NCBI GenBank assembly: GCA_016781845.1
Contig: JADDPP010000151.1
Location: 1 to 50,442, forward strand
DNA from: Rubrobacter sp.
GTDB taxonomy: Bacteria > Chloroflexota > Chloroflexia > Thermobaculales > Thermobaculaceae
Length of the DNA stretch: 50,442 nt
Direction: 5' to 3'
The notes below the pieces were generated by a model. It had not been told where the DNA came from. It saw only the letters and a program-made list of their open reading frames with translations, and did no database searches. This document shows positions 41,063 to 50,427 of this stretch, piece by piece; the first letter of the stretch is position 1, and each line of letters starts with the position of its first letter. The position numbers and the translations under genes were made by a program.

Positions 41063-42712
41063 ATGCCAAATGTCCCCGGATTCTTGCCCAGCTCACGCGG
41101 CTTCAGCTTCAACAACTCCTGGCCGAGCGTGCCGCTGCGTATCATTGATTTCGGTCTGGTTCAAGTGCCGATTGGCGATGCGAGCAACGGTTTGTGTGGA
41201 GGCATGGCTTTCGCCATTCGGGACATGTTCCAGGCGGGTGTTCTTCCGCCTCCAACTCGTCCCAACTCCAGCGACCCGCTGTTCACATTCATAGTGGATA
41301 GGTTGTTCGACAGCTTCAACCTGCCTGGTGGCCCAGCCAGGTACTACTACCTCATGAACCCGTCCCTACCAGACCACGAGACGTGGATGAGCCGCGCAGG
41401 ACTCGCTCCCCACGGCAGGGCGTGGATAATGATCAAGGAGGAATGGCCAAAGATAAAGGCCGACCTCGACGCCGGACGACTCTGTCCGCTTGGACTCATT
41501 CAGGTCAAGTCGGCCGACCCGCTGGAGATGGGGAAGAACCACCAGGTACTGGCGTACGGGTATAACCTGAACGGCACTTACTTGACCATGAGGATCTACG
41601 ATCCGAACTTCCCGCGCGACGATGCGGTGACGCTCTCGCTCGACATCGGGAACCCTTACAACACAAGGGACGTGAGACACAATCGGTATAACGCCCCGAA
41701 GGATGTCTACTGCTTCTTCCGACCGGATTACTTCTTCCGCCAGCCGCCGCGCTCCGTCGTCGTATCGCCGAGTAGCTGGACAGACGTGAAGCGGATACCT
41801 GGGTGGTTCGGCACCGAGAACCAGGGCGGTGGGCTGACGGCCGGGGACATTACCGGCAACGGACAGCCGGACCTGGTCGCCTTCCACATAGACAACCCTG
41901 CTGGTGAGAACGCGGGGTATTACCGGCTCGGTCGCAATCTGGATGCGGCTGGGAACGTTACGGGTGGCTGGACCGACCCAAAGCATGTGCCGGGCTGGTT
42001 CGGTTGGGAGAATCAGGGAGGGGACGTCGCGCTTGCGGATATCAGCGGTAACGGTCAGCCTGACCTGGCAGTATTCCACATAGATAACCCCGGCGGTGAG
42101 AACGCGGGGTACTATCGTGTCGGATGGAACCTGAATACCAATGGCGATGTCACCGGTGGCTGGAGCGACGTGAAGCGGATACCTGGCTGGTTTGGCGCCG
42201 AGAACCAGGGGGCTGGCCTTGCAATCGCCGACATCAGTGGCAACGGTCGCCCGGACATGGTGGTCTTCCACATAGACAACCCCAGTGGCGAGAACACAGG
42301 CTACTACCGGATAGGCTGGAACCTGGACACGAGTGGCAACGTAACGGGCGGCTGGACCGACATCAGGCGTGTGCCCGGTTGGTTCGGCGTCGAGAACCAG
42401 GGCGCCGGGGTTGCCGTGGCGTACATCAGAGGATCGAGCCGCCCCGATCTCGTCGTCTTCCACATAGACAACCCCGGCGGTGAGAACGCGGGGTACTACC
42501 GCGTTGGCTCGGACTTGGATGCAAACGGGAACGTCACGGGTGGTTGGAGCGACGTGAAGCGCGTTCCTGGATGGTTTGGCGCCGAGAACCAGGGCGTGGG
42601 GATTGCACTGGCGGACGTGAACGGCAGTGGAACCCCCGACCTGATCGTCTCGCACATTGATAATCCGGGCGGCGAGAACGCGGGCTACTACCGGGTGGGC
42701 TGGAATGCCTGA
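41063..42712 (+). CDS. Papain-like domain protein with five 64-residue FG-GAP-like repeats
   Basis: A 549-residue protein not matching any family I can name as a whole. Residues 1-230 look like a papain/C39-type fold: Cys45 in NGLCGGMAF, His159 in GKNHQVLAYGY and Asp179 in RIYDPNFP could form a catalytic triad. Residues 239-549 are five tandem repeats of exactly 64 codons, each with PGWFGxENQG, ADISGNGxPDLVVFHIDN and GENAGYYRVGWNLD, resembling calcium-binding FG-GAP/VCBS propeller blades. No signal peptide is seen, though a TTG 26 codons upstream (40985) is open. Start ATG 41063 is tentative. Confidence 0.75.
   Translation: MPNVPGFLPSSRGFSFNNSWPSVPLRIIDFGLVQVPIGDASNGLCGGMAFAIRDMFQAGVLPPPTRPNSSDPLFTFIVDRLFDSFNLPGGPARYYYLMNPSLPDHETWMSRAGLAPHGRAWIMIKEEWPKIKADLDAGRLCPLGLIQVKSADPLEMGKNHQVLAYGYNLNGTYLTMRIYDPNFPRDDAVTLSLDIGNPYNTRDVRHNRYNAPKDVYCFFRPDYFFRQPPRSVVVSPSSWTDVKRIPGWFGTENQGGGLTAGDITGNGQPDLVAFHIDNPAGENAGYYRLGRNLDAAGNVTGGWTDPKHVPGWFGWENQGGDVALADISGNGQPDLAVFHIDNPGGENAGYYRVGWNLNTNGDVTGGWSDVKRIPGWFGAENQGAGLAIADISGNGRPDMVVFHIDNPSGENTGYYRIGWNLDTSGNVTGGWTDIRRVPGWFGVENQGAGVAVAYIRGSSRPDLVVFHIDNPGGENAGYYRVGSDLDANGNVTGGWSDVKRVPGWFGAENQGVGIALADVNGSGTPDLIVSHIDNPGGENAGYYRVGWNA
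41777..42712 (+). repeat. Five tandem 192-bp coding repeats
   Basis: The glycine codon of the PGWFG motif recurs at 41801, 41993, 42185, 42377 and 42569: exactly 192 bp apart each time. Units 3 and 5 are the most alike at the DNA level, which fits recent duplication or gene conversion. Confidence 0.95.
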
Positions 42713-42732
42713 TTCGTAGCCATCGGCTGGCC

Positions 42733-42756
42733 AGGGGCATACCGAGGTGTGCCCCT
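42733..42756. terminator. Hairpin between two convergent genes
   Basis: AGGGGCATAC pairs with GTGTGCCCCT (10 bp, one T-G) around a CGAG tetraloop, between the repeat-protein stop and the YfhO-like stop. No T-tract follows. It is probably a shared 3'-end element. Confidence 0.55.
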
Positions 42757-45151
42757 AGCCTCCTGCGGGTCCGTATCGGATGGGGGCTACACCGCGGCCC
42801 CTGTACCTTTCCCGTGTCCATGCTGTACCTGCTGCGATGCCCAGCGCGGCGAGCAGCGCATACGAGGCGAGCGTGATCCCAGTTCCGACCCGGAGGGTCG
42901 TTGACTCGAAGCGCAGCTCGACGGTGTGAGCGCCCGCGGGCAGGGCTATGCCTGAGAGCACGTGGTCGGCGACGTAGAGGTGGGTGGGCGTGTCGTTGAG
43001 GTACGCCTTCCACGCGGGGTAGTGCATCTCACTCAACACCAGCAAGCCAGGGGCGGAGGTTTGGGCACGGATGCGGATTCGGTCTGGTTCGTGCAGCTCT
43101 ATCTCCGCTCTGTCGCCCTTGATCCCACTGGGCCAGGAGAGTGGCGGGGGCGGGTCCTCCAGCAGAGCGGTGGTGGCTGGGTCCACTGTGCCCGTTGACA
43201 GAAGCGATAGGGCCTCTCCGGACCGAACCGTCTGTGCGGCGTGGACGATCCAGGCTCGCGGTAGCACGTCGGTGTTCTCCAGCACTCTGACGTTGCCTTC
43301 CCTGTAAACAACCGGATTGCTTTCCTCCAAGTCCCGCAGCTCGCTCCAACCTGGTGATGAGACAGCAGGGACGACTATGTACCGCGCATTGAGCAGGTCC
43401 AGCAAGGGGGAGTTCAGACCCCGCTCGTATACGTACGCCTCTCGGTACTCCTGCGGGCGACCGTTCGCGGCGTCTATGAGCTCGTCGTAACGGGAGAGGC
43501 GGATGGGGTTGTATCCGGTGATGTCCTGCAGACCGAGGACCGTAGACCTGTTGTTCACCTGAAGCGCGGTCACGCCTGGGTCCGCGAACGGCGCCCGGTA
43601 GAGTATGTTCTGCCTGGGGATGGAGGGATGGTAGCCGAAGTACCTGGACGGTCCGTTACGACTCTTCTCCCGAAGGAACGCGGCGGCCCCGTTCGGCGCG
43701 TAGTACGCCTGCAGGTCCACCTTCCGGAAACCCTGCGCGCCGGGGTCAGCGAGCCGATGCGCGATCATACTTGTGTTCGCTATGAAGAGGTCGAGAAACA
43801 CGACGGACAGCAGCAGCCCGGACACGGCCGCACGCCACGAAGGCAGAAGCGCGCCCGCCCACACCAGGACCACAGCGGCGAGTATCGCCAGCTGCACTGC
43901 GGGGGAGACGGACGCCTCTCGCGCTAGGAGCAGCAGACCGCTCTGCACCGCCACCGCGAGCAACCACGGTGTCCGGCGTCGCGCGGGCAGCGCGCTCCAG
44001 GCCGCACCCGCCAGCATCGCTATTCCGAGGTACAGGAGCGTGTGGACCCGCCCCGGCGCGTGTGGATGCAGACGCTCGAAGAGAGGCAGCACGTACACGA
44101 GCGCGTGCAGCGGTGTGGGACCACTCATGCTGAGCACGAGGGACGCCAGCGAGAGAGCTGTCCAGAATGGGGCCGCCATTCTCCGTCCGGCGAGGAGCGG
44201 ACCCACGACAGCCAGGGCGAGCACCGCGCCGCCGATATATGAGGTGCTCGTGGTGCGCTCGAGGAATGTCGGCCAGGCGTCCACCGTCCAGCCCGGCGAG
44301 ACTGCCTGCTCCCGCCCGCCCTCATAGCCACCCGCGAGGTTCGAGAACCTGTTGTACTCCAGCCGGGGCAGCAGCCCGGCCACGGCAAGCCCGCAGGCGA
44401 ACACAGCCACCCCGGCCCCGTGGAGCATCAGAGCCTCGACTCTGGCACGAAGGCTGTATACTCCCTCAGGTGGACTGATGAGCGTGCGGTACGCGAGATA
44501 GCCGCCAAAAAGGAGCAGCGCGTAGTACGCGCCCTGGCCGAGCCAGATCGCAAGTTCCTGGCTGAGCGCGAGACCCGCAAGCCCCCACCATAGCCCCCTG
44601 CTGGGCCAGGTGCGGCTCCTGACCGCCATCTCCGTGCCGAGTACGACCAGCGGGAGCCACGCGGCCACGCCAGCGCACGCGAAACACCCCACATTGCGCT
44701 CGACCATGCGGCCGGAAAACTCGTACGCGATGCCTGCCAGCAGCGCGGCAGCCACGCTCATGCCCAGCACGCGGGCGAGGGCGTACGCGGCAAGACCGGT
44801 CAGTAGCAGCGTCAGGAACATGAAGCTCTTCGCGGCCGCCGCGAGGGGAAGCAAGGTGAAGCACAGCATCGCGGGCAGGTACATCCAACCACTCTGCGGG
44901 TCGGCGGCGAAAGGGGCTCCAGAGAGATGATACGGATTCCAGCCCGGTAGGTCGCCGGAGCGTAGGCTCTCACCCAGGTAAGAGTACATTGGGTAGAAGT
45001 ACGTGGCCGGGTCCACGCCGATCATGGTCCCGCCCGTCAGGAGGGGCCACTTCATCAGGAGCGTCAGGCAGGCGAGCGCCAGGACCGCTAGCGTGTCGTA
45101 GGCGTACCTCGCCGCTCGCGGGCGCCAGGACGCACAGGGACGGGTTATCAC
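42755..45151 (-). CDS. YfhO-like GT-C membrane protein
   Basis: A 798-residue protein with about twelve membrane helices in the N-terminal two-thirds and a soluble C-terminal domain with one final helix. The first extracytoplasmic loop has GVDPATYFYPMYSYLGESLRSG-type features (residues about 40-60, quoted in part) and GWNPYHLSGAPFAADPQSG, the YfhO/GT-C pattern. YfhO relatives glycosylate lipoteichoic acids or other surface polymers with lipid-linked sugars. The frame is open to about 45286, so the start is uncertain: GTG 45151 and TTG 45184 are candidates, neither with a strong ribosome site. Confidence 0.8.
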   Translation of the reverse strand: MITRPCASWRPRAARYAYDTLAVLALACLTLLMKWPLLTGGTMIGVDPATYFYPMYSYLGESLRSGDLPGWNPYHLSGAPFAADPQSGWMYLPAMLCFTLLPLAAAAKSFMFLTLLLTGLAAYALARVLGMSVAAALLAGIAYEFSGRMVERNVGCFACAGVAAWLPLVVLGTEMAVRSRTWPSRGLWWGLAGLALSQELAIWLGQGAYYALLLFGGYLAYRTLISPPEGVYSLRARVEALMLHGAGVAVFACGLAVAGLLPRLEYNRFSNLAGGYEGGREQAVSPGWTVDAWPTFLERTTSTSYIGGAVLALAVVGPLLAGRRMAAPFWTALSLASLVLSMSGPTPLHALVYVLPLFERLHPHAPGRVHTLLYLGIAMLAGAAWSALPARRRTPWLLAVAVQSGLLLLAREASVSPAVQLAILAAVVLVWAGALLPSWRAAVSGLLLSVVFLDLFIANTSMIAHRLADPGAQGFRKVDLQAYYAPNGAAAFLREKSRNGPSRYFGYHPSIPRQNILYRAPFADPGVTALQVNNRSTVLGLQDITGYNPIRLSRYDELIDAANGRPQEYREAYVYERGLNSPLLDLLNARYIVVPAVSSPGWSELRDLEESNPVVYREGNVRVLENTDVLPRAWIVHAAQTVRSGEALSLLSTGTVDPATTALLEDPPPPLSWPSGIKGDRAEIELHEPDRIRIRAQTSAPGLLVLSEMHYPAWKAYLNDTPTHLYVADHVLSGIALPAGAHTVELRFESTTLRVGTGITLASYALLAALGIAAGTAWTRERYRGRGVAPIRYGPAGG

Positions 45152-45306
45152 GTGCCCTGCTGATCGAGTCTGCTGCGCGGTCAAGTACGGCCTGCCGTTC
45201 TCATTACAAAGATAATAGAGGATAGAGAGGAACAGGGGGGCAGGGACGTCTGCTTGACCCGGCGCATCCTTCGTCCGTAGAATCAATCTCGCATGGGAGG
45301 CATGGT

Positions 45307-46479
45307 TTGACGGTATCAGTGTGGCAGGACAGGAGCGGGCGGCAGCACCTGGAGTGCGATGTCGTGGTGGTGGGCGCGGGTGTGGTCGGTTCGTACCTCG
45401 CGCTCAGGCTGTCCAAAAACGGACTTCGCGTCGTCGTGCTGGAAGCGCGCTTCCCTGCGGCGGGCGCGACCGGCAGGAACGCCGGAATGGCACTGGCGGG
45501 GCTGGGAGAGTACTACCACATGGCCATCGCGCGCTACGGCCGGAAGACCGCCCGCGCCGCATGGGAGCGGAGCCTGCAGAACGGTCGCCGGACGCGCGAG
45601 CTGCACGAGGAGCTCCGCCTGCCATACGACGCCTGCGGCTCCCTCCTGCTCGCGCTGGACGAGGCCGAGGCTGGACAGGTCTGGGCGGCGCACGAGCTAA
45701 TGAAGGAGGACGGCCTGCCCGTCATCCTGCACGCATCGGACCCGCTCGACCGGGGTTTTGCGGCGGCGCTGGAGCAGCCACAGGACATCGGCATCAACCC
45801 GGTAGCGTTCACGGAGGGCATGCTCGCGGCATCGGATGCAAAGCTGTTACAGAACTGCGAGGTGTATGCCCTGGAGCCGGAGAACGATGGTGTGTGCGTG
45901 CGCTCCCGGCTAGCCACGGTCCACGCGGCCCACGCGATGCTCGCCACTAACGCATATTCACCTCTGCTACACCCTTCCTTCAGTGGGCATGTGCTGCCCA
46001 CGCGGGCGCAGGTACTCCTGGGCGCCCCCTCCCCCCCGGTGCTGGACACGCTCTGCTACGCCAATTACGGCTACGAGTACTTTCGCCAGATGTCCGATGG
46101 CCGGATACTGATGGGTGGCTGGCGCAAGCACTTCGCGGATGTGGAAATCGGCTACGCGGATGAGACGACTGAGGGCGTACAGAAGGGGCTGGAGGGCTTC
46201 CTGCGCGAGCGCTTCCCGGAAACCTCGCCCGAGGTCGAGATGCGCTGGTCGGGCGTGATGGCCTTCACACCGGACGGACTGCCGCTCGTGGGCACGCTCG
46301 ACGGGCTGCCACGTGTGGGCTACGCGGTAGGCTTCAACGGGCACGGCCTCGGCCTCGGGATAGCGACTGCCGATGAGCTCATAGACACAATGCTGCACGG
46401 CGCACCTCCTGGCCTATTCTCAGCAGGGCGCGAGACACTGAAACGGCTGGGAACGAACAGCCCGGCCCTCACCCATTAG
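45307..46479 (+). CDS. FAD-dependent oxidoreductase (DAO family)
   Basis: A 390-residue flavoenzyme of the D-amino-acid/glycine oxidase type. The dinucleotide-binding motif VVVGAGVVGSYLALRLS (Gly23, Gly25, Gly28) is followed by the acidic ribose contact in VVVLEARF. RNAGMALAGLGEY is the second FAD segment, and GYAVGFNGHGLGLGIATADEL is the C-terminal FAD contact. The substrate is probably an amine or amino acid. TTG 45307 follows GGGAGG by 7 nt. The FabL-like gene starts 11 nt after its stop, so both are likely cotranscribed. Confidence 0.88.
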   Translation: MTVSVWQDRSGRQHLECDVVVVGAGVVGSYLALRLSKNGLRVVVLEARFPAAGATGRNAGMALAGLGEYYHMAIARYGRKTARAAWERSLQNGRRTRELHEELRLPYDACGSLLLALDEAEAGQVWAAHELMKEDGLPVILHASDPLDRGFAAALEQPQDIGINPVAFTEGMLAASDAKLLQNCEVYALEPENDGVCVRSRLATVHAAHAMLATNAYSPLLHPSFSGHVLPTRAQVLLGAPSPPVLDTLCYANYGYEYFRQMSDGRILMGGWRKHFADVEIGYADETTEGVQKGLEGFLRERFPETSPEVEMRWSGVMAFTPDGLPLVGTLDGLPRVGYAVGFNGHGLGLGIATADELIDTMLHGAPPGLFSAGRETLKRLGTNSPALTH

Positions 46480-46490
46480 GAGCATCAAGT

Positions 46491-47294
46491 ATGACCAGCG
46501 GCACCACACTCAGAGCCCCGCACTCAACTACAAGCCCTCCCCGTTTCGAGGGAAAGGTGGCGCTCATAACGGGCGGCACGCGCGGCATCGGGCGCGCTAT
46601 CGCGACGATGTTCGCACGGGAGGGAGCGGCGGTCGCCGTGAACTACCTGCGCCGCAGGGGACCGGCTGACGAGGCGGTGGAGTTCTTCAGGAGCCTGGGA
46701 GCGAAAGCGCTGGCGGTTCGGGCGGACGTGCGCGACCGAGACAAGGTGCGTGATATGGTCGCGCAGGTAGTCTCCGAGCTTGGCGGCGTGGATTACGCTA
46801 TAAGCAACGCGGCCTCGGGCTCGAACAAGCCCGCGCTCGAACTGGAGCCTGCAGGCTGGGACTGGACTCTGAACATCAACTCTCGCGCGCTGCTGTTTCT
46901 GGCGCAGGAGACAGTACCCACAATGCGCGAGCGCGGAGGCGGGCGTATCGTCAGCATCTCGAGCATTGGCGTGGGACGAGTGCTGCCGGACTACACGAGC
47001 GTAGGTGTTTCCAAGGCGGCTCTGGAGGCGCTGACCCGCTACCTCGCTGTCGAGCTTGCGCCGGAGGGAATAACGGTGAACTGCGTCTCCGGTGGAGTGG
47101 TGGAGACGGAAGCGCTGGAGCACTTCGCCAGGGGCGAGCAGATGATAGCGGCCGGACGCGAGCGCACCCCAGCCGGCCGCCTCGTCACTCCGGAAGACAT
47201 AGCTGCGACCGTCGGCTTCCTGTGCTCCCCTGAGGCCGCGATGATAATTGGTCAGACCATTACCGTGGACGGTGGCTACTCCCTGCCGGCATAG
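46491..47294 (+). CDS. fabL: FabL-like enoyl-ACP reductase / short-chain dehydrogenase
   Basis: A 267-residue SDR. It has TGGTRGIGRAIA (cofactor loop, residues 27-38), SNAASG, catalytic Ser in ISSIG and YTSVGVSK (Tyr and Lys). The segment VGVSKAALEALTRYLAVEL, then VNCVSGGVVETEALEHF and GQTITVDGGYSL, closely matches the Bacillus FabL (NADPH-dependent enoyl-ACP reductase) pattern rather than FabG or FabI. It would perform the last step of fatty-acid elongation. About 20 N-terminal residues precede the fold. It lies 11 nt after the FAD oxidoreductase. Confidence 0.8.
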   Translation: MTSGTTLRAPHSTTSPPRFEGKVALITGGTRGIGRAIATMFAREGAAVAVNYLRRRGPADEAVEFFRSLGAKALAVRADVRDRDKVRDMVAQVVSELGGVDYAISNAASGSNKPALELEPAGWDWTLNINSRALLFLAQETVPTMRERGGGRIVSISSIGVGRVLPDYTSVGVSKAALEALTRYLAVELAPEGITVNCVSGGVVETEALEHFARGEQMIAAGRERTPAGRLVTPEDIAATVGFLCSPEAAMIIGQTITVDGGYSLPA

Positions 47295-47394
47295 GCGGCT
47301 TGAGTGCAGATGGCCGTACCGCCGGCATGGAGTTGCAGGGCTGGCCTATCCAGCGCACGCTTGCGTCCTTCGGTCTGGACCTGCCACTGGTGGC

Positions 47395-50300
47395 CTACAC
47401 TCGGGCCCGTCCTGTCAGTCGGCCACCTTCGGCTAGCAGCGAGCCCATCTCCTCCTTCGAGACGGGCCTGGAGTAGTAGTAACCTTGACCCAGCCGGCAC
47501 CCCAGGGCCAGCAGCCGCCTGACCTGCTCGTCCGTCTCCACACCCTCGGCAACTACCTGCAGTTGCAGGGAGTGAGTGAGCCCGACCACTGCTCGCACAA
47601 TCGCGGTTTCCTCACTCGCTCTACCGACGCCGCTGACGAAAGAGCGATCGATCTTGAGCACGTCTACCGGGAAGCGGTGCAGGTAGGCCAGACTCGAGTA
47701 CCCGGTGCCGAAATCATCTATCGCCAGCCGAACACCTAACTCCTTGAGCTCACGCAACGTCGCGGCGTTCGCCTCGGCGTCCTCCATCACCGCGCTCTCC
47801 GTGATCTCGATCATCAAGCCGCGCCCGTGCAGGTCTGTCTCGGCGAGAGCTCGCGAAACTTCCTGGACGAGCTCCGGGTGCTGAAAGTGCCTGGCGGAGA
47901 GATTGATGCTGACGACGAAGGAGTTCCCGTCGCCCCCCTGGCCCTGCCACTCTTTGGACTGCTCGCACGCCTGGCGAAGAATCCAGCGTCCTATCGGCAG
48001 GATCAGACCTGTCTCCTCCGCAATGGGAACGAACTCCGTGGCAGGAATAAGTCCACGCTGCGGATGCTCCCACCGCAGCAAAGCCTCCGCGCCCACGATC
48101 TTGCCCGAGTGGAGCTCCACCACTGGCTGGTAGTACAACTGGAACTCATCGCGATCCAGCGCCCGCCTCAGGTCCACCTCAAGCTGCACCCGCTCCGTCG
48201 CCTGCGAGCCCATTGCAGGATCGTACACCTCGTAGCGGGCCTTGCCTGTGCGCTTCGCCCTGTACATCGCCGCATCCGCTGAGCGCAGCAGATCCTCCGG
48301 CCCCTCCTGACCTGCGCCTCCGATCGCAATACCGATACTCGTCGTGATCGCTACCTCTCTGCCTCCGACTTCGCAGGCCGGGCGCAGCCGTTCCAGAATG
48401 CGTCCCGCAAGGGACTCCGCGTCGCTCTGCCCCTCGATGTCCTCAAGCAGCACCGCGAACTCATCACCGCCCAGTCGTGCGGCAGTATCCTCGGGTCGGA
48501 CGCACTCGCGCAACCTCCCTGCTACTTGCCGAAACACCTCATCTCCCGCATCGTGGCCCAGGCTGTCGTTGACAAGCTTGAAGCGGTCCAGGTCAAGGTA
48601 CAGGACCGCGACGGACTCATGTCTTCGGCCCGCGCGGGCGAGAGCGTGTTCGAGGCGGTCCAGAAAGAGAGCACGGTTGGGCAAGCCTGTCAACACGTCG
48701 TGGAACGCCTGATGTCTGAGCTGCTCCTCCAGGAGCTTGCGCTCGGTGATGTCCCGATCTATGCCTAGCACCATCTCCCTGCCGGCAACGGTAATCAGCG
48801 TTGACAATGATTCGATGGGAAATACGCTGCCATCCTTGCGGCGATGCTCAAGATCATACTTGTCACTACCAATCCGAAGCCTTTCGATCTGCTCTGCAAA
48901 GCCCTGGCTGTCGATAGCTTCAGGATGGAGCACATTGAGCGGCTGCCCTCTCAACTCCTCCCGGGAGTACCCATTCATCCGACAAGCGGCTTCGTTGCAA
49001 TCAATTATCCTCCAGGGCACTTCCGGATCGTGCGGGTCTATGAGCAAGACACCGTCCGGGGAGTGCTCGAAAAGCAAGCGGAACCTCTCCTCACTCGTCC
49101 GCAACGCCTCCTCCGCCCGGATACGCTCAAGCGCCCCCCCGCAGTGGTCCGCGAGAGCCTGCAGAGTCCCCAGGTCCACTTCGTTGTACGCTCGCGCCGT
49201 GTAGCTCTGAATCGAGAGGACGCCGATGACACTCCCCGTACCGCGTACAGGGACGAACATGAGCGACGCTGATGGGCGGCTCGTATCGCCGAACGGCTGC
49301 AACCCCTCCAGAACGGCCGACGGCCGCTCGGGCAGCAACAACTGAGGTCCTTCGGCTATCGCCCGTCGCGACACTGGGCCAGGTGGGACGGCGGGGCCTC
49401 CGGGAGGGGATTCGGTGCGCTGCCCGTCCACTAGGTCGAAGTCGAGGGTCGGGTAGAGAAGGTCGTCCTCGGCCGAGTAGAGCAGGAGCGCGAAGGCATC
49501 CCAGCCGAGCAGGTCGTCGGCGACTGTTGCGATGATACGCGCGGCGGCTGCGGCGGTGGCGGCTGCGCTCAGGCGTTTACCCAGGATGGAGAACGCAGTG
49601 GTACGCTCCTCCGCCCGCTTGCGCTCGGTAACGTCCGAGATCAGCCCTTCTAATGCCAGGACCCGACCGTCCTCGTCGTAGACGGCCTGCCCGTGCTCTT
49701 CCACGTGTCGTACAGCCCCGTCTTTGCGCCGTATTGGGTACTCCAGGCGAAAAGTCTCGCGCCTGGCGACCGCTGCCTGCACCGCGTTCCAGACCCGTTC
49801 GCGCTCTTCCTCCAGAATAAGATCGGCGAAGCTGATGCCACCGGTCACCAGGTCTTGCACGGGGTAACCCGTCAGTTCCTCCGCGTAGTCGCTGAGGAAC
49901 TCCATCGGCCAGTCCGGCTCGTTCGAACACCGGTACACCAGCGCGGGAGTGTTACTCAGCAGGGTAGCGAAACGTCGCTCGCTCTCAGCAAGGTGTTCGT
50001 ACGCTCGCTGGCGCTCAGTGACATCGCGGTCAATGCCCAGGATGAGCTCCCGTCCCCCGAGGTTGACCAGCGATGTCGTGTACTCGATAGGGAACAACGT
50101 TCCGTTCTTGCGCCGGTGAAATCCATCGTCTTTCAGGTTGCCCCCGCGACGGAGTACCTCAACCTTCTCCCTACTCACCTGGGGGTTTCCTGCCGTCGGG
50201 TCCACCTGCGCTATGGGCATGCCGATCAACTCCTCGCGGGAGTAGCCATTCATCTCACATGCCGCGGGGTTGCAGTCTACGATACGCCAGGGCGGCTCGG

Positions 50301-50427
50301 CTTCGAGGAGCAGCACGGCGTCCGGACATTGCTCGAAGAGGACACGGAACCTCTCCTCGCTCTCGTGCAGTGCTGCCTCTGAAAGTGCGCGGTCGTTGCT
50401 CAACGCGACCTTGTCCGACAACGACAA
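47395..50427 (-). CDS. PAS-PAS-GAF-PAS-GGDEF-EAL cyclic-di-GMP turnover protein
   Basis: A protein of at least 1010 residues with no membrane helix. Two PAS domains (about 20-140 and 145-270) are followed by GAF (about 275-440) and a third PAS (about 450-570). The GGDEF domain has RLGGDEFAVLL intact and an inhibitory I-site RPED five residues before it. The EAL domain has EALLRW, ITESAVM, AIDDFGTGYSSL, LKIDRSFV and AEGVET, all metal-site residues present. Both synthesis and hydrolysis of c-di-GMP are therefore possible. The TTG start at 50427 has GGGAGAGG upstream, but the frame is open to the window edge, so the start may lie outside. Confidence 0.93.
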   Translation of the reverse strand: MSLSDKVALSNDRALSEAALHESEERFRVLFEQCPDAVLLLEAEPPWRIVDCNPAACEMNGYSREELIGMPIAQVDPTAGNPQVSREKVEVLRRGGNLKDDGFHRRKNGTLFPIEYTTSLVNLGGRELILGIDRDVTERQRAYEHLAESERRFATLLSNTPALVYRCSNEPDWPMEFLSDYAEELTGYPVQDLVTGGISFADLILEEERERVWNAVQAAVARRETFRLEYPIRRKDGAVRHVEEHGQAVYDEDGRVLALEGLISDVTERKRAEERTTAFSILGKRLSAAATAAAAARIIATVADDLLGWDAFALLLYSAEDDLLYPTLDFDLVDGQRTESPPGGPAVPPGPVSRRAIAEGPQLLLPERPSAVLEGLQPFGDTSRPSASLMFVPVRGTGSVIGVLSIQSYTARAYNEVDLGTLQALADHCGGALERIRAEEALRTSEERFRLLFEHSPDGVLLIDPHDPEVPWRIIDCNEAACRMNGYSREELRGQPLNVLHPEAIDSQGFAEQIERLRIGSDKYDLEHRRKDGSVFPIESLSTLITVAGREMVLGIDRDITERKLLEEQLRHQAFHDVLTGLPNRALFLDRLEHALARAGRRHESVAVLYLDLDRFKLVNDSLGHDAGDEVFRQVAGRLRECVRPEDTAARLGGDEFAVLLEDIEGQSDAESLAGRILERLRPACEVGGREVAITTSIGIAIGGAGQEGPEDLLRSADAAMYRAKRTGKARYEVYDPAMGSQATERVQLEVDLRRALDRDEFQLYYQPVVELHSGKIVGAEALLRWEHPQRGLIPATEFVPIAEETGLILPIGRWILRQACEQSKEWQGQGGDGNSFVVSINLSARHFQHPELVQEVSRALAETDLHGRGLMIEITESAVMEDAEANAATLRELKELGVRLAIDDFGTGYSSLAYLHRFPVDVLKIDRSFVSGVGRASEETAIVRAVVGLTHSLQLQVVAEGVETDEQVRRLLALGCRLGQGYYYSRPVSKEEMGSLLAEGGRLTGRARV

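Noticed and set aside
41366-42655. A 429-codon open frame on the minus strand across the repeat-protein gene
   Set aside because: It is the antisense shadow of the 192-bp repeats in a GC-rich gene. It has no ribosome site and no family similarity, and the plus-strand protein has clear motifs.
41777-42712. CRISPR-like array
   Set aside because: The 192-bp periodic units are continuous coding repeats with no short repeat/variable spacer pattern.
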